Assembly: GCF_016907315.1 (NCBI RefSeq)
Contig: NZ_JAFBBS010000001.1
Coordinates: 992,001 to 1,056,000, forward strand
DNA: 64,000 bases
Origin: Microbacterium esteraromaticum
GTDB taxonomy: Bacteria; Actinomycetota; Actinomycetes; Actinomycetales; Microbacteriaceae
Reading direction: 5' to 3'
Program-made: the position numbers and the translations under genes
Shown here: in pieces, positions 43,634 through 54,154 of the stretch
Layout of the letters: the number at the start of each line of letters is the position of its first letter
How positions within the stretch are numbered: the stretch's first letter is position 1
The notes under the pieces: model-generated
Told to the model about the DNA's origin: nothing
What the model saw: the letters and a program-made list of their open reading frames with translations, nothing else
The model's database searches: none

Positions 43634-44482
43634 TCAGGCGAACGGGACGGGGGTGATGCCGAACGGCGCCAGACCGGCGGCGCCGCCGTCGGCCGCGGTC
43701 AGAACCCAGATGCCGCCCTCGTGGCGGGCGACGCTGTGCTCCCAGTGCGAGCCGTCGCTGCCGTCGATGGTCGAGACGGTCCAGTCGTCGTCCTCGACGA
43801 ACGTCGCCTCTCCCCCGGCGGTGACCATCGGCTCGATCGCCAGCACCAGACCCGGACGGATCTCAGCTCCGGCGTCGGGCGTGCGGTAGTTGAACACGCT
43901 GGGTGCCTCGTGCATCTTGCGTCCGATGCCGTGGCCCACGTACTCCCGCAGGATGCCGTAGGGCTCGCCAGAGACCTCCGACGGACCCTGCGCCTCGATG
44001 TACTCCTGGATCGCCGTCCCGAGATCGCCGATGTGCGAGGCGGATGCCATCGCCGCGATGCCTGCCCACATCGAGCCCTCGGTGACACGCGAGAGCTCCT
44101 CTCGGCGCGCCACGAGCTCGGGCCTGGACGGGTCGGGCACCACGAAGGTCACGGCGCTGTCGCCGTTCCATCCCTTGAACTGGGCGCCGCAGTCGATCGA
44201 GACGATGTCGCCCGGCTCGAGAACCCGATCACCCGGGATGCCGTGCACGACCTGCTCGTTCACCGAGATGCAGGTCGTGTGCCGGTAGCCGCGCACGAGC
44301 TGGAAGTTCGACTCGGCGCCCCGGTCGACGATCGTGCGCTCGGCCACGGCATCCAGTTCCGCCGTCGTCACGCCGGCGCGCACCAGCGGCCGCACGGCGT
44401 CGAGGGCCGCGGCCGTGATCAGCCCCGGCTCGAGCATCGAGCGGAGCTGGGCCGGGCTCTTGTAGATCGACTTGCGGAACAT
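43634..44482 (-). CDS. map: Type I methionine aminopeptidase
   Basis: 282 aa from MFRKSIYKSPAQLRSMLEPG. The metal ligands are visible: Asp in VSIDCGAQFKGWNGDSAVTF (two), His in YVGHGIGRKMHEAP, Glu in LAIEPMVTAGG, and the last Glu in SHWEHSVARHEGGI. It removes the initiator methionine from new proteins. It starts 7 nt after the adk stop, in the usual secY-adk-map order. Confidence 0.97.
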   Translation of the reverse strand: MFRKSIYKSPAQLRSMLEPGLITAAALDAVRPLVRAGVTTAELDAVAERTIVDRGAESNFQLVRGYRHTTCISVNEQVVHGIPGDRVLEPGDIVSIDCGAQFKGWNGDSAVTFVVPDPSRPELVARREELSRVTEGSMWAGIAAMASASHIGDLGTAIQEYIEAQGPSEVSGEPYGILREYVGHGIGRKMHEAPSVFNYRTPDAGAEIRPGLVLAIEPMVTAGGEATFVEDDDWTVSTIDGSDGSHWEHSVARHEGGIWVLTAADGGAAGLAPFGITPVPFA

Positions 44483-44489
44483 CGACGGA

Positions 44490-45086
44490 TCAGACCAGCT
44501 GACCGATGCCGCGCGCCGCGAGGGCGCCCGAGATGCGCTCGGTGATCTCGTCGAGCGAGCCGACGCCGTCGATGCGGTCGACGATGCCGCGCTCCTCGTA
44601 CACCGAGATGATCGGAGCGGTCTCGTGCTCGTAGATGTCGAGACGATGCGCGATGGCCTCGTCGGTGTCATCGGAGCGTCCCTGCTCGACCGCACGCAGG
44701 CTGAGGCGGGCGATGCTCTCCTCACGCGGCACGTCGAGCAGGATCACGGCGTCGAGCGCGGCGCCGTGCTCGGTGAGGAACGCGTCGAGGTGGTGCACCT
44801 GGGTGGTGTTGCGAGGGTAGCCGTCGAGCAGGAAGCCGCCCTGGGCGTCGTCCTGCGACAGACGGTCGCGCACGATCTCGCTGGTCAGCTCATCGGGCAC
44901 CAGGTCGCCGGCATCGAGGATCGCGGTGACCTTCTGCCCCAGCTCGGTGCCCTCTTTGATGTTCGCGCGGAACATGTCGCCGGTGGAGACCACGGGGATC
45001 TGCAGCGCCTCGGCGATGCGGATGCCCTGGGTGCCCTTGCCTGAGCCCTGCGGGCCGACGATCAGAAGACGAGCGGAAGCGGTCAT
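44490..45086 (-). CDS. adk: Adenylate kinase
   Basis: 198 aa. P-loop GPQGSGKGTQ, AMP-binding STGDMFRANIKEGT, LLDGYPRNTTQVHHLDAFL, and the reduced LID region DRLSQ/RSDDTDEAIAHRLDIY are seen. The short LID without zinc cysteines is usual in actinobacteria. It converts ATP + AMP to 2 ADP. Its ATG overlaps the secY stop by four bases (ATGA). Confidence 0.96.
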   Translation of the reverse strand: MTASARLLIVGPQGSGKGTQGIRIAEALQIPVVSTGDMFRANIKEGTELGQKVTAILDAGDLVPDELTSEIVRDRLSQDDAQGGFLLDGYPRNTTQVHHLDAFLTEHGAALDAVILLDVPREESIARLSLRAVEQGRSDDTDEAIAHRLDIYEHETAPIISVYEERGIVDRIDGVGSLDEITERISGALAARGIGQLV

Positions 45087-46405
45087 CGGAGGAGCCCTTC
45101 GTAGTGGCGCTGCTGCAGCTGCGCGTCGATCTGCTTCACCGTCTCGAGACCGACACCCACGATGATCAGGATCGAGGCGCCGCCGAACGGGAAGTTCTGG
45201 TTGGCCTGCACCGTCGCCAGCGCGACCAGCGGGATGAGCGCGACGAGACCGAGGTACAGCGAGCCGGGGAACGTGATGCGGGTGATCACGTAGTCGAGGT
45301 ACTCGGCGGTGGGACGGCCGGCGCGGATGCCGGGCACGAATCCGCCGTACTTCTTCATGTTGTCGGCGACCTCGACCGGGTTGAACGTGATCGCGACGTA
45401 GAAGTAGGTGAACCCGATGATGAGCAGGAAGTAGACCAGCATGTACAGCGGCTGGTCGCCTGTGGCCATGTTCGCGAGGATCCATGCCACCCATGCCGGC
45501 GGCTCGCTGCCGTCGGTGGGCGTGTTGAACTGCGCGATCAGCATCGGCACGTACAGCAGCGACGAGGCGAAGATGATCGGGATCACACCCGCCATGTTGA
45601 CCTTGATCGGGATGTACGTGTTGGTGCCGCCGTAGGTGCGGCGGCCCACCATGCGCTTGGCGTACTGCACGGGCACACGTCGTTGCGACTGCTCGACGTA
45701 GACGATGAGCGTCATGACGACGATGCCGATGAGCATCACCAGCAGGAAGGTCTCGAAGCCCTTCGCCTCCCAGATGGCCCACATCGAACCGGGGAAGGTG
45801 GCGGCGATCGAGGTGAAGATCAGCAGCGACATGCCGTTGCCGATGCCGCGCTCGGTCACGAGCTCGGCCATCCACATGATGAGGCCGGTTCCTGCGGTCA
45901 TCGCGATGATGATGAGCGCCTGTGCCCACCACACGTCGTTGGTCAGAAGGGTGTTGCAGGCCGCGACGTCGGTCTGGCCGAACAGCTGGCCGCTGCGCGC
46001 GACGGTCACCACGGTCGCGGACTGCAGCAGTGCGAGTGCGATGGTGAGGTAGCGCGTGTACTGGGTGAGCTTGCTCTGACCAGCCTGGCCCTCCTGGTGG
46101 AGGGTCTCGAAGTGCGGGATCACAACGCGCAGGAGCTGCGTGATGATCGTCGCCGTGATGTACGGCATGACGCCGAGGGCGAAGATCGACAGCTGCAGCA
46201 GCGCGCCGCCGGAGAAGAGGTTGACCAGGCCGAGCAGACCGTCGGTGCCGGCGTTGGCAGCGAGGCACTGCTCGACGTTCGGGAAGTTCACGAACGGAGC
46301 CGGCACATTCGAACCCAGACGGTACAGAGCGATGATGCCGATGGTGAAAAGGATCTTCTGCCGCAGGTCAGGCGTGCGGAAGATTCGCGCGATGGCGCTA
46401 AACAA
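45083..46405 (-). CDS. secY: Preprotein translocase subunit SecY
   Basis: 440 aa with ten membrane helices. The start is a TTG (LFSAIARIFRTPDLRQK): a perfect AGGAGG sits 7 nt upstream and no ATG/GTG fits better. SecY forms the protein channel with SecE (at 2830-3099) and SecG. Typical parts: ILFTIGIIALYRLGSNVPAP, FSGGALLQLSIFALGVMPYI, ELVTERGIGNGMSLLIF, and GFVPGIRAGRPTAEYLDYV. A hairpin lies between rplO and secY. Confidence 0.97.
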   Translation of the reverse strand: MFSAIARIFRTPDLRQKILFTIGIIALYRLGSNVPAPFVNFPNVEQCLAANAGTDGLLGLVNLFSGGALLQLSIFALGVMPYITATIITQLLRVVIPHFETLHQEGQAGQSKLTQYTRYLTIALALLQSATVVTVARSGQLFGQTDVAACNTLLTNDVWWAQALIIIAMTAGTGLIMWMAELVTERGIGNGMSLLIFTSIAATFPGSMWAIWEAKGFETFLLVMLIGIVVMTLIVYVEQSQRRVPVQYAKRMVGRRTYGGTNTYIPIKVNMAGVIPIIFASSLLYVPMLIAQFNTPTDGSEPPAWVAWILANMATGDQPLYMLVYFLLIIGFTYFYVAITFNPVEVADNMKKYGGFVPGIRAGRPTAEYLDYVITRITFPGSLYLGLVALIPLVALATVQANQNFPFGGASILIIVGVGLETVKQIDAQLQQRHYEGLLR

Positions 46406-46469
46406 GGGCGTTCCTCCTGAAGGGATTGCCGAACGTCGAAGGACGGCCGAAAGTCCAGGGTAACGCACA

Positions 46470-46498
46470 GGAGGGGCCGGAGAATCTCCGACCCCTCC
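46470..46498 (-). terminator. Hairpin between rplO and secY
   Basis: GGAGGGGCCGGA (46470-46481) pairs with TCCGACCCCTCC (46487-46498) with one G-U-type mismatch, 20 nt after the rplO stop. It may terminate or attenuate the spc operon before secY. Confidence 0.65.
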
Positions 46499-46518
46499 CA
46501 GCGTTCACAGCGGCTGGC

Positions 46519-47103
46519 TCAGTTGACCGAACCGCCGGCGGCGACGATCTTCTGCTCGGCGCTGCCCGAGACCTTGTCGACCGACACGGTCAGCTTGACC
46601 GAGATGTCGCCGTCGCCGAGGACCTTGACCTTCTCGTTCTTGCGCACGGCACCCTTGGCGACCAGGTCGCTGACGGTGACGTCTCCACCCTTGGGGTAGA
46701 GCTCCGCGAGCTTGGCCAGGTTCACGACCTGGTACTCGACGCGGAACGGGTTCTTGAACCCGCGCAGCTTCGGGGTGCGCATGTGCAGCGGCATCTGCCC
46801 ACCCTCGAAGCCGGCGCGCACGGTGTTGCGCGCCTTGGTGCCCTTGGTTCCACGACCGGCGGTCTTGCCCTTCGAGCCCTCACCGCGACCCACGCGGGTC
46901 TTGGCGGTGTGAGCACCCGGGACGGGACGCAGGTGGTGAACCTTCAGGACGGCGGGACGAGCGGCCGGAGCCTCAGCGTCCTTCTTGGCCGGAGCCTTCT
47001 TCTCGGCGGCCTTGGCCGGAGCGGCCTTGGCGGCAGCCGGCTTCTTGGCAGCGGTCTTCTTCGGGGCCTTCTCGGCCTCGACGGCTTCGTTCTTCTCAGC
47101 CAT
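46519..47103 (-). CDS. rplO: 50S ribosomal protein L15
   Basis: 194 aa, longer than the ~150-aa norm because of an N-terminal Ala/Lys/Glu-rich extension (residues 1-~50). The core begins [20 protein letters not shown] and includes [17 protein letters not shown] and [19 protein letters not shown]. Its ATG overlaps the rpmD stop (TAATG). Confidence 0.97.
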   Translation of the reverse strand: MAEKNEAVEAEKAPKKTAAKKPAAAKAAPAKAAEKKAPAKKDAEAPAARPAVLKVHHLRPVPGAHTAKTRVGRGEGSKGKTAGRGTKGTKARNTVRAGFEGGQMPLHMRTPKLRGFKNPFRVEYQVVNLAKLAELYPKGGDVTVSDLVAKGAVRKNEKVKVLGDGDISVKLTVSVDKVSGSAEQKIVAAGGSVN

Positions 47104-47288
47104 TAGTCGATCTCCTCAACCTTGACGAGGTGCGCGACGGCGCGGACGTAGCCGCGGGTCTGAGCGTCGTCGGGACGAACGACAGAGTCGCCGATCCGCT
47201 TGAGACCGAGCGAACGCAGCGTGTCGCGCTGGTTCTGCTTCTCGCTCACCTTGGACTTGATCTGCGTGACCTTGAGGCGCTCAGCCAT
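47103..47288 (-). CDS. rpmD: 50S ribosomal protein L30
   Basis: 61 aa ([20 protein letters not shown] to VKVEEID). The Q-R-x-T-L-R-x-L-G-L-K-R core ([20 protein letters not shown]) is conserved. It binds near the 5S rRNA region. The start overlaps the rpsE stop by one base and its stop overlaps the rplO start. Confidence 0.97.
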   Translation of the reverse strand: MAERLKVTQIKSKVSEKQNQRDTLRSLGLKRIGDSVVRPDDAQTRGYVRAVAHLVKVEEID

Positions 47289-47971
47289 CAGGCACCTACC
47301 TTCTGCGCGGCGGCGGCAGCAGCGGCCTTCGCCTCGTTGCGGATGATGATCTCCGGCACGACGGCGTCGTAGTCGAGACCACGACGAGCGGCGACGGCGC
47401 GCGGCTCCTCGAGACCCTGCAGGGCCTCGACCGTGGCGTGCACGATGTTGATCGTGTTCGACGAGCCGAGCGACTTCGACAGGACGTCGTGGATACCGGC
47501 GCACTCGAGCACGGCGCGGACGGGACCACCGGCGATGACACCGGTACCGGCAGCGGCCGGACGGAGCAGCACGACACCTGCGGCGGCCTCACCCTGCACG
47601 GGGTGCGGGATGGTCGAGCCGACGCGCGGGACGCGGAAGAAGTTGCGCTTGGCCTCTTCGACACCCTTCGAGATCGCCAGGGGGACCTCTCGGGCCTTGC
47701 CGTAGCCGACGCCCACCAGACCGTTGCCGTCGCCGACGACCACGAGAGCGGTGAAGCTGAAGCGACGACCACCCTTCACGACCTTCGAGACGCGGTTGAT
47801 GGTGACGACGCGCTCGAGGAACTGGTTGTCACCACGGTCGCGCGAGTTGCGGTCGCGGCTCTGGCCGCGGTCGCGGCCGCCACGGCGGCCATCGCGCTGC
47901 TCGCGCTGCGGCTCAGCCTGAGCCTCGGCAGGAGCGGTTTCGGTCACTTCGTTCTCCTTGATGTCACTCAC
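47288..47971 (-). CDS. rpsE: 30S ribosomal protein S5
   Basis: 227 aa. An Arg/Asp/Gln-rich N-terminal extension (~50 residues, with [20 protein letters not shown]) precedes the S5 core: [60 protein letters not shown], and [15 protein letters not shown]. It works at the decoding centre and the mRNA entry channel. It overlaps rplR by four bases. Confidence 0.97.
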   Translation of the reverse strand: MSDIKENEVTETAPAEAQAEPQREQRDGRRGGRDRGQSRDRNSRDRGDNQFLERVVTINRVSKVVKGGRRFSFTALVVVGDGNGLVGVGYGKAREVPLAISKGVEEAKRNFFRVPRVGSTIPHPVQGEAAAGVVLLRPAAAGTGVIAGGPVRAVLECAGIHDVLSKSLGSSNTINIVHATVEALQGLEEPRAVAARRGLDYDAVVPEIIIRNEAKAAAAAAAQKVGA

Positions 47972-48327
47972 AGTGCCAGCCCCCCTTCACGGGCGCCATC
48001 GGCGATGGCTGCGACACGACCGGCGTAGCGGTTGCCGCCACGGTCGAACACTGCCTCGGAAACGCCGGCGGCCTTCGCGCGCTCAGCGACGAGCTCGCCG
48101 ACCTTGCGGGCCTTGGCGGTCTTGTCACCGTCGAAGGAGCGCAGCTCGGTCTCGAGCGTGGAAGCGGATGCCACAGTGTGGCCCTTGGCGTCGTCGACGA
48201 GCTGCACGAACACGTGGCGCGCAGAGCGGTTGACGACGAGACGCGGACGAGCGTCGGTGCCGACGATCTTCTTGCGAAGACGTGCGTGGCGACGCGCGCG
48301 GGCGGCGGACTTGGACTTGACAGCCAT
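47968..48327 (-). CDS. rplR: 50S ribosomal protein L18
   Basis: 119 aa. Basic N-terminus [20 protein letters not shown], core [20 protein letters not shown], and the C-terminal [20 protein letters not shown] are family-typical. L18 binds 5S rRNA. It starts 2 nt after rplF. Confidence 0.97.
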   Translation of the reverse strand: MAVKSKSAARARRHARLRKKIVGTDARPRLVVNRSARHVFVQLVDDAKGHTVASASTLETELRSFDGDKTAKARKVGELVAERAKAAGVSEAVFDRGGNRYAGRVAAIADGAREGGLAL

Positions 48328-48329
48328 GG

Positions 48330-48866
48330 TTACTTACCAGCCTTTCCGGCCTTGCGACGCACGACCTCGCCGGCGTAGCGCACACCCTTGCCCTTGTACG
48401 GCTCGGGCTTGCGGATCTTGCGGATGTTGGCAGCGGCCTCGCCGACCGCCTGCTTGTCGATGCCGCTCACGGTCACCTTGTTGGTGCCCTCGACCGTCAG
48501 GGTGATGCCTGCGGGCGGGTCGATGAGGACCGGGTGCGAGAAGCCGAGGGCGAACTCGATCGAGTTGCCCTTCTGCTGCACGCGGTAACCGGTGCCGACG
48601 ACCTCGAGGCCCTTGGAGTAGCCCTGGGTGACGCCGATGATGTTGTTGTTGATGAGGGTACGGGTCAGGCCGTGCAGCGAGCGCGATTCGCGCTCGTCGT
48701 CCGGGCGGGTGACCAGAACCTGGTTCTCCTCGACCGAGACCTCGATCGGGTTGGCCAGGGTGAGCGACAGCTCGCCCTTGGGGCCCTTGACCGCGACCTC
48801 ACGGCCGTCGACCGAAACGGTCACGCCCGCGGGGATGTCGATGGGAAGTCGTCCGATACGCGACAT
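48330..48866 (-). CDS. rplF: 50S ribosomal protein L6
   Basis: 178 aa. It opens [20 protein letters not shown] and ends [20 protein letters not shown], with two related halves typical of L6. It lies at the base of the L7/L12 stalk. It begins 6 nt after rpsH. Confidence 0.98.
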   Translation of the reverse strand: MSRIGRLPIDIPAGVTVSVDGREVAVKGPKGELSLTLANPIEVSVEENQVLVTRPDDERESRSLHGLTRTLINNNIIGVTQGYSKGLEVVGTGYRVQQKGNSIEFALGFSHPVLIDPPAGITLTVEGTNKVTVSGIDKQAVGEAAANIRKIRKPEPYKGKGVRYAGEVVRRKAGKAGK

Positions 48867-48872
48867 GTCAGA

Positions 48873-49271
48873 TCACCACACGTAGGCGAGAACTTCTCCG
48901 CCCACGCCCTTCTGCTCGGCCTGACGGTCGGTGAGAAGACCGGAGGAGGTGGACAGGATGGCAACGCCGAGGCCACCGAGGACCTTGGGCAGCTCGGTCG
49001 ACTTCGCGTAGACGCGGAGACCGGGCTTCGACACGCGCTTGATGCCGGCGATGGAGCGCTCACGGTTCGGACCGTACTTGAGCGAGAGGGTGAGGTTGCT
49101 GCCGACGCGTGCGTCGGTGACCTCGAAGCCCGCGATGTAGCCCTCCTGCTGGAGGATCGAGGCGATGTTCGTCTTGAGCTTGCTCGACGGCATGGTCACG
49201 GAGTCGTGGTGCGCCGAGTTCGCGTTGCGCAGACGGGTCAGCATGTCTGCGACCGGGTCTGTCATTGTCAT
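48873..49271 (-). CDS. rpsH: 30S ribosomal protein S8
   Basis: 132 aa from [20 protein letters not shown] with GGAA upstream. The C-terminal [20 protein letters not shown] is conserved. S8 binds the central domain of 16S rRNA and in E. coli is the spc operon autorepressor. It is the first gene after a 161-nt gap where rpsN/rpsZ is normally found. Confidence 0.98.
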   Translation of the reverse strand: MTMTDPVADMLTRLRNANSAHHDSVTMPSSKLKTNIASILQQEGYIAGFEVTDARVGSNLTLSLKYGPNRERSIAGIKRVSKPGLRVYAKSTELPKVLGGLGVAILSTSSGLLTDRQAEQKGVGGEVLAYVW

Positions 49272-49432
49272 ATTCGGGTTCCTTCGATCATGAGGTTCCG
49301 GCTGCCGTTACACGACAGACGGCCTTCGATGAGAGTCGCGTCCGAGCGGACGCACAATCTTCAATTGTACGGGATGCGGGGAGGGATGCTGTGCAGCATC
49401 CCTCCCCACTCCCCGCTTGTGCGAGGTTCCGC
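49272..49432 (-). other. rplE-rpsH intergenic region with two hairpins, no rpsN/rpsZ
   Basis: 161 nt with no coding sequence. A 14-bp perfect stem (49378-49391 with 49394-49407) lies 25 nt after the rplE stop and looks like a terminator. Farther on, a short palindrome spans 49338-49353 (GCGTCCGAGCGGACGC). TACAAT (minus strand, 49364-49369) between them could be the -10 of a promoter for rpsH and following genes, though no good -35 is seen. Confidence 0.6.
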
Positions 49433-50023
49433 TTACGCCGGGGCGTCCGCGGCCTTGAACGGGAAGCCGAGCGCGCGCAGGAGTGCGCGACCCTCGTCGT
49501 CCGTCTTGGCCGTGGTGACCACGGTGATGTCGAATCCGCGAACGCGGTCGATCTTGTCCTGGTCGATCTCGTGGAACACGCTCTGCTCCTGGAGACCGAA
49601 GGTGTAGTTGCCGTTGCCGTCGAACTGGTCGGCCGACAGACCGCGGAAGTCGCGGATGCGCGGCAGCGCCAGGTTGACGAGGCGGTCGACGAACTCCCAC
49701 GCACGGTCGCCACGGAGGGTGACGTGCGCACCGATGGCCTGGCCCTCGCGCAGCTTGAACTGCGCGATGGACTTGCGGGCCTTGGTGACGATCGGCTTCT
49801 GACCGGTGATCTTGGTGAGGTCGTCGATCGCGCCCTCGATCACCTTGGAGTCACGAGCCGCCTCACCGACACCGGTGTTGACGACGACCTTGACCAGGCC
49901 GGGGATCTGCATGACGTTCGCGTAGCCGAACTGCTCCTGCAGAGCCTTCTTGATCTCGGTGTTGTACTTCTGCTTCAGGCGAGGCTGGGTCTTGCCAGTC
50001 TCAGCAGCAGTTGCCGTAGCCAT
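49433..50023 (-). CDS. rplE: 50S ribosomal protein L5
   Basis: 196 aa. Core parts are [60 protein letters not shown], and [20 protein letters not shown]5 binds 5S rRNA and contacts P-site tRNA. It overlaps rplX by one base and is followed by a terminator-like hairpin. Confidence 0.98.
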   Translation of the reverse strand: MATATAAETGKTQPRLKQKYNTEIKKALQEQFGYANVMQIPGLVKVVVNTGVGEAARDSKVIEGAIDDLTKITGQKPIVTKARKSIAQFKLREGQAIGAHVTLRGDRAWEFVDRLVNLALPRIRDFRGLSADQFDGNGNYTFGLQEQSVFHEIDQDKIDRVRGFDITVVTTAKTDDEGRALLRALGFPFKAADAPA

Positions 50024-50382
50024 CAGAGGTCCTTACCTGACTTCTTCGCGTAGCGCACGCGGACCGTGCGCTTCACGCCGTCCTTGACCTGCTCCTCGAC
50101 ACGGTGGCCGACGCGGGTCGGCTTCTTGGTCGAGGGGTCGACGAGAGCGACGTTGGAGATGTGGATCGGGGCCTCGACGGTCTCGATGCCACCGGTCTTG
50201 GTGCCGCGCTGGGTCTGGCCGACACGGCTGTGGCGGGTGACGTAGTTGACGCCCTCCACGACGACGCGGTTCTGCTCGACGAGGATCTCGAGGACCTTGC
50301 CCTGCTTGCCGCGGTCGCCGCCCTTGTCCTGCTTGCGGCCGCTGATGACCTGAACCAGGTCACCCTTCTTGATTTTCGCCAT
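50023..50382 (-). CDS. rplX: 50S ribosomal protein L24
   Basis: 119 aa. The KOW motif is in [20 protein letters not shown]; the middle reads [21 protein letters not shown]24 starts assembly of the large subunit. It lies 2 nt after rplN. Confidence 0.98.
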   Translation of the reverse strand: MAKIKKGDLVQVISGRKQDKGGDRGKQGKVLEILVEQNRVVVEGVNYVTRHSRVGQTQRGTKTGGIETVEAPIHISNVALVDPSTKKPTRVGHRVEEQVKDGVKRTVRVRYAKKSGKDL

Positions 50383-50384
50383 GA

Positions 50385-50753
50385 TCAGATGACCTCCGGG
50401 GCGAGCGAGACGATCTTCATGAACTTCTTGTCGCGAAGCTCACGACCGACCGGTCCGAAGATGCGGGTGCCGCGGGGCTCCCCATCGTTCTTCAGGATGA
50501 CGGCGGCGTTCTCGTCGAACTTGATGTACGAGCCGTCTGCACGACGGGTCGACTTGACGGTGCGGACGATGACGGCCTTGACCACGTCGCCCTTCTTGAC
50601 GTTCCCACCGGGGATCGCGTCCTTGACGGTCGCGACGATGGTGTCGCCCAGGCCGGCGTAGCGGCGGCTGGAGCCACCGAGAACGCGGATCGTGAGCAGC
50701 TCCTTGGCGCCGGTGTTGTCGGCGACCTTGACGCGGGACTCGGTCTGGATCAC
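50385..50753 (-). CDS. rplN: 50S ribosomal protein L14
   Basis: 122 aa ([20 protein letters not shown] to [10 protein letters not shown]), the standard length. Conserved [20 protein letters not shown] and [20 protein letters not shown]. It contacts the small subunit. It overlaps rpsQ by four bases. Confidence 0.98.
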   Translation of the reverse strand: MIQTESRVKVADNTGAKELLTIRVLGGSSRRYAGLGDTIVATVKDAIPGGNVKKGDVVKAVIVRTVKSTRRADGSYIKFDENAAVILKNDGEPRGTRIFGPVGRELRDKKFMKIVSLAPEVI

Positions 50754-51064
50754 TTTGCCTTCTCCAGGATCTCCACCAGACGCCAGCGCTTGGTGGCGCT
50801 CAGCGGGCGGGTCTCGTTGATGAGAACGAGGTCGCCGATGCCGGCGGCGTTGTTCTCGTCGTGCGCCTTGACCTTCGAGGTCACGCGGATGACCTTGCCG
50901 TAAAGCGGGTGCTTCACGCGGTCCTCGACCTCGACGACGATGGTCTTGTCCATCTTGTCGCTGACGACGTAGCCGCGACGGGCCTTGCGGTAACCGCGTG
51001 CGTCCGCATCGCGGACGTCGTGCTCGCCGTGCTCGACGGCGGCAGCAGCCTTCTTCTCAGCCAT
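50750..51064 (-). CDS. rpsQ: 30S ribosomal protein S17
   Basis: 104 aa with a ~25-residue N-terminal extension before the core [20 protein letters not shown]. The rest ([40 protein letters not shown]) is typical. S17 binds the 5' domain of 16S rRNA. It overlaps rpmC by one base and rplN by four. Confidence 0.98.
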   Translation of the reverse strand: MAEKKAAAAVEHGEHDVRDADARGYRKARRGYVVSDKMDKTIVVEVEDRVKHPLYGKVIRVTSKVKAHDENNAAGIGDLVLINETRPLSATKRWRLVEILEKAK

Positions 51065-51378
51065 TACTCGGCCTCCTCCTTCGGCGCCTCAGCCTCATCG
51101 GCCTTCTTCGCCTTCGCCTTGGACGCCTTCTTCGCCGGAGCCTCGACCGGAGCGGGCGTCGCACGGATGCCCAGCTCGCGCTCGCGGATCACGGTGTAGA
51201 GGCGCGCGATGTCGCGCTTGACGGCGCGGATGCGGCCGTGGCTCTCCAGCTGGCCGGTGGCCGACTGGAAACGGAGGTTGAACAGCTCCTCCTTGGCCTT
51301 GCGCAGCTCCTCAACGAGGCGCTGGTCTTCGAACGTGTCGAGCTCTGCCGGAGCGAGCTCCTTGGTGCCGATCGCCAT
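51064..51378 (-). CDS. rpmC: 50S ribosomal protein L29
   Basis: 104 aa from [20 protein letters not shown]. The two-helix L29 core ([39 protein letters not shown]) is followed by an Ala/Lys/Glu-rich tail of ~35 residues. L29 lies at the peptide exit tunnel. It overlaps rplP by one base. Confidence 0.97.
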   Translation of the reverse strand: MAIGTKELAPAELDTFEDQRLVEELRKAKEELFNLRFQSATGQLESHGRIRAVKRDIARLYTVIRERELGIRATPAPVEAPAKKASKAKAKKADEAEAPKEEAE

Positions 51379-51797
51379 TACGCGTCGCCCTCCTCGCGCT
51401 TGATGATGCGTGCCTTGAGCGGCAGCTTGTGAATGGCCCGGGTGAGCGCCTCGCGTGCGAGCTGCTCGTTCACGCCCGCGACCTCGAAGAGGACACGGCC
51501 CGGCTTGACGTTGGCGACCCACCACTCGGGCGAGCCCTTACCCGAACCCATGCGGGTCTCAGCGGGCTTCTTGGTGAGCGGGCGGTCGGGGTAGATGTTG
51601 ATCCACACCTTTCCACCACGCTTGATGTGACGGGTCATCGCGATACGAGCGGACTCGATCTGACGGTTCGTCACGTACGCGGGGGTCAGCGCCTGGATGC
51701 CGAACTCACCGAACGACACCTTGGTGCCACCGGTGGCCTGGCCCGAACGCTTCGGGTGGTGCTGCTTGCGGTACTTGACCTTGCGAGGGATAAGCAT
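51378..51797 (-). CDS. rplP: 50S ribosomal protein L16
   Basis: 139 aa. It opens [20 protein letters not shown] and has the conserved [40 protein letters not shown]. It organises the A-site region of 23S rRNA. One base overlaps rpsC. Confidence 0.98.
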   Translation of the reverse strand: MLIPRKVKYRKQHHPKRSGQATGGTKVSFGEFGIQALTPAYVTNRQIESARIAMTRHIKRGGKVWINIYPDRPLTKKPAETRMGSGKGSPEWWVANVKPGRVLFEVAGVNEQLAREALTRAIHKLPLKARIIKREEGDA

Positions 51798-52561
51798 CAG
51801 GCAGACGCTCCTTCTGCGACGGGAGCCTCGTTGCGACGGTCACCGCGGTCGCCACGGGGGCCACGACGGTCGCCACGCTCGCGCGAAGGCTTCTGGTTGG
51901 CCTGCTCGCGAGCAAGCTCCTTGTTGGTGAGGTCGCCCTTGTAGATCCAGACCTTCACGCCGATGCGGCCGAAGGTGGTCTTCGCCTCGTAGAAGCCGTA
52001 GTCGATGTTCGCGCGCAGCGTGTGCAGCGGCACACGACCCTCGCGGTAGAACTCCGAGCGGCTCATCTCCGCGCCGCCGAGGCGGCCGGAGACCTGGATG
52101 CGGATGCCCTTCGCGCCGGCGCGCTGAGCGCCCTGCAGACCCTTGCGCATCGCACGACGGAACGCCACACGAGCAGAGAGCTGCTCGGCGATGCCCTGCG
52201 CGACGAGCTGAGCGTCGGCCTCGGGGTTCTTGACCTCGAGGATGTTCAGCTGGATCTGCTTGCCGGTGAGCTTCTCGAGGTCGCCGCGGATGCGCTCGGC
52301 CTCGGCGCCACGGCGGCCGATGACGATGCCGGGACGTGCGGTGTGGATGTCCACACGCACGCGGTCGCGGGTGCGCTCGATCTCGATGTTCGAGACACCG
52401 GCGCGGTCGAGCTGCGTCTGCAGCAGACGACGGATCTTGATGTCCTCGGCGACGTAGTCGGCGTAACGCTGGCCCGGCTTCGTCGAGTCCGAGAACCAAC
52501 GCGACACGTGGTCCGTGGTGATGCCGAGGCGGAAGCCGTACGGGTTGACCTTCTGGCCCAT
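51797..52561 (-). CDS. rpsC: 30S ribosomal protein S3
   Basis: 254 aa. Opens [20 protein letters not shown]; the KH domain holds [20 protein letters not shown]; the C-terminal part has [20 protein letters not shown], then a basic Arg/Glu/Gly-rich tail (about 215-254). S3 forms part of the mRNA entry helicase site. Overlaps rplV by one base. Confidence 0.98.
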   Translation of the reverse strand: MGQKVNPYGFRLGITTDHVSRWFSDSTKPGQRYADYVAEDIKIRRLLQTQLDRAGVSNIEIERTRDRVRVDIHTARPGIVIGRRGAEAERIRGDLEKLTGKQIQLNILEVKNPEADAQLVAQGIAEQLSARVAFRRAMRKGLQGAQRAGAKGIRIQVSGRLGGAEMSRSEFYREGRVPLHTLRANIDYGFYEAKTTFGRIGVKVWIYKGDLTNKELAREQANQKPSRERGDRRGPRGDRGDRRNEAPVAEGASA

Positions 52562-52962
52562 TACTTGCTCGCCTTCTTCGTCTTGGCCGCCGGTGCAGCC
52601 GCCTCAGCGACCTCCGGGGTGGCCAGCACGACCGTGATGTGGCTCGTGCGCTTCTTGATCTGCGAGGCACGACCCTGAGCACGGGGGCGGAAACGCTTGA
52701 GCGTCGTGCCCTCGTCGACGTACGCGTTCTTCACGTACAGGTCCTGCTCGTCCAGGAACTCGCCGTCGCGGTCGGCCTTGACCGACGCGTTGGCGATGGC
52801 AGAGTGCACGAGCTTGTAGATCGGCTCGCTGGCACCCTGCGGTGCGAACTTCAGAATGGCCAGTGCTTCCTGCGCCTGCTTGCCCTTGATGAGCGCGACG
52901 ACACGACGAGCCTTCTGAGGGGTCACGCGGATGTGCTTGACGCGTGCGATGGATTCCACCAT
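52561..52962 (-). CDS. rplV: 50S ribosomal protein L22
   Basis: 133 aa. [20 protein letters not shown] at the start, [20 protein letters not shown] and [15 protein letters not shown] in the loop and strand that line the exit tunnel, then a short Ala/Lys-rich tail. 38 nt separate it from rpsS. Confidence 0.98.
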   Translation of the reverse strand: MVESIARVKHIRVTPQKARRVVALIKGKQAQEALAILKFAPQGASEPIYKLVHSAIANASVKADRDGEFLDEQDLYVKNAYVDEGTTLKRFRPRAQGRASQIKKRTSHITVVLATPEVAEAAAPAAKTKKASK

Positions 52963-53000
52963 TGTTCTCCTCCTCTGTTTCTGTCCAGAGCGTCACCGCG

Positions 53001-53282
53001 TCAGCGGCGACGGCCCTTCTTGTCGTCCTTCTCGTGGCCGCGGAAGGTGCGGGTGGGCGCGAACTCGCCCAGCTTGTGGCCGACCATGGTCTCGGTCACG
53101 AACACGGGGATGTGCTTGCGACCGTCGTGCACGGCGATGGTGTGTCCCAGCATTGCGGGGATGATCATCGAGCGACGCGACCAGGTCTTGATGACGTTCT
53201 TCGTACCGGACTCGTTCTGTCCGACCACCTTGCGAAGCAGGTGCTCGTCGACGAAGGGGCCCTTCTTGAGACTGCGTGGCAT
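53001..53282 (-). CDS. rpsS: 30S ribosomal protein S19
   Basis: 93 aa ([20 protein letters not shown]). The conserved [20 protein letters not shown] and [20 protein letters not shown] are present, with a basic tail KDDKKGRRR. It pairs with S13 in the head of the small subunit. 12 nt after rplB. Confidence 0.98.
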   Translation of the reverse strand: MPRSLKKGPFVDEHLLRKVVGQNESGTKNVIKTWSRRSMIIPAMLGHTIAVHDGRKHIPVFVTETMVGHKLGEFAPTRTFRGHEKDDKKGRRR

Positions 53283-53294
53283 CTTCCTCTACTC

Positions 53295-54134
53295 CTACTT
53301 GCGCTTCTTGCCGGCGTTGCGGCGGCGGACGATGTACTTGTCACTTTCCTTGTTGGCGTGACGGGTACGACCCTCAGCCTGGCCCCACGGGGAGACGGGG
53401 TGACGTCCACCGGACGTCTTGCCCTCACCACCACCGTGCGGGTGGTCGACCGGGTTCATGGCGACACCGCGGACGGTCGGGCGGACGCCCTTCCAGCGCT
53501 TGCGGCCGGCCTTGCCCCAGTTGATGTTCGACTGCTCGGCATTGCCGACCTCGCCGATGGTCGCGCGGCAGCGCGCATCGACGTTGCGGATCTCGCCCGA
53601 GGGCAGACGCAGCTGTGCGTAGGGGCCGTCCTTCGCGACCAGACGCACCGAGGCGCCGGCCGAACGGGCCATCTTCGCTCCGCCGCCGGGACGCAGCTCG
53701 ATCGCGTGGATCACGGTACCGGTGGGGATGTTCTTCAGCGGCAGGTTGTTGCCAGGCTTGATGTCAGCGCCGGCACCCGACTCGATGACGTCGCCCTGCT
53801 TCAGCTTGTTCGGGGCGAGGATGTAGCGCTTCTCGCCGTCGAAGTAGTGCAGCAGCGCGATGCGCGCGGTGCGGTTGGGGTCGTACTCGATGTGAGCGAC
53901 CTTGGCGTTGATGCCGTCCTTGTCATTGCGACGGAAGTCGATGACGCGGTACTGGCGCTTGTGTCCACCACCGATGTGACGGGTCGTGATGCGGCCCTGG
54001 TTGTTGCGACCACCGGTCTTCGAGAGCGGGCGCAGCAGCGACTTCTCAGGCGTCGATCGGGTGATCTCGGCGAAGTCGGCCACCGACGAACCGCGGCGAC
54101 CCGGGGTCGTGGGCTTGTACTTGCGAATAGCCAT
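53295..54134 (-). CDS. rplB: 50S ribosomal protein L2
   Basis: 279 aa. The catalytically important region is intact: [20 protein letters not shown] followed by [17 protein letters not shown] with the conserved histidine. The N-terminal RNA-binding half has [21 protein letters not shown]2 is needed for subunit association and peptidyl transfer. 20 nt after rplW. Confidence 0.99.
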   Translation of the reverse strand: MAIRKYKPTTPGRRGSSVADFAEITRSTPEKSLLRPLSKTGGRNNQGRITTRHIGGGHKRQYRVIDFRRNDKDGINAKVAHIEYDPNRTARIALLHYFDGEKRYILAPNKLKQGDVIESGAGADIKPGNNLPLKNIPTGTVIHAIELRPGGGAKMARSAGASVRLVAKDGPYAQLRLPSGEIRNVDARCRATIGEVGNAEQSNINWGKAGRKRWKGVRPTVRGVAMNPVDHPHGGGEGKTSGGRHPVSPWGQAEGRTRHANKESDKYIVRRRNAGKKRK

Positions 54135-54154
54135 TATTAGTCCTTATCCCCCGG

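Noticed and set aside
44490..45086. Truncated adenylate kinase because of its short LID
   Set aside because: Short-LID, zinc-free adenylate kinases of about 190-200 aa are usual in actinobacteria.
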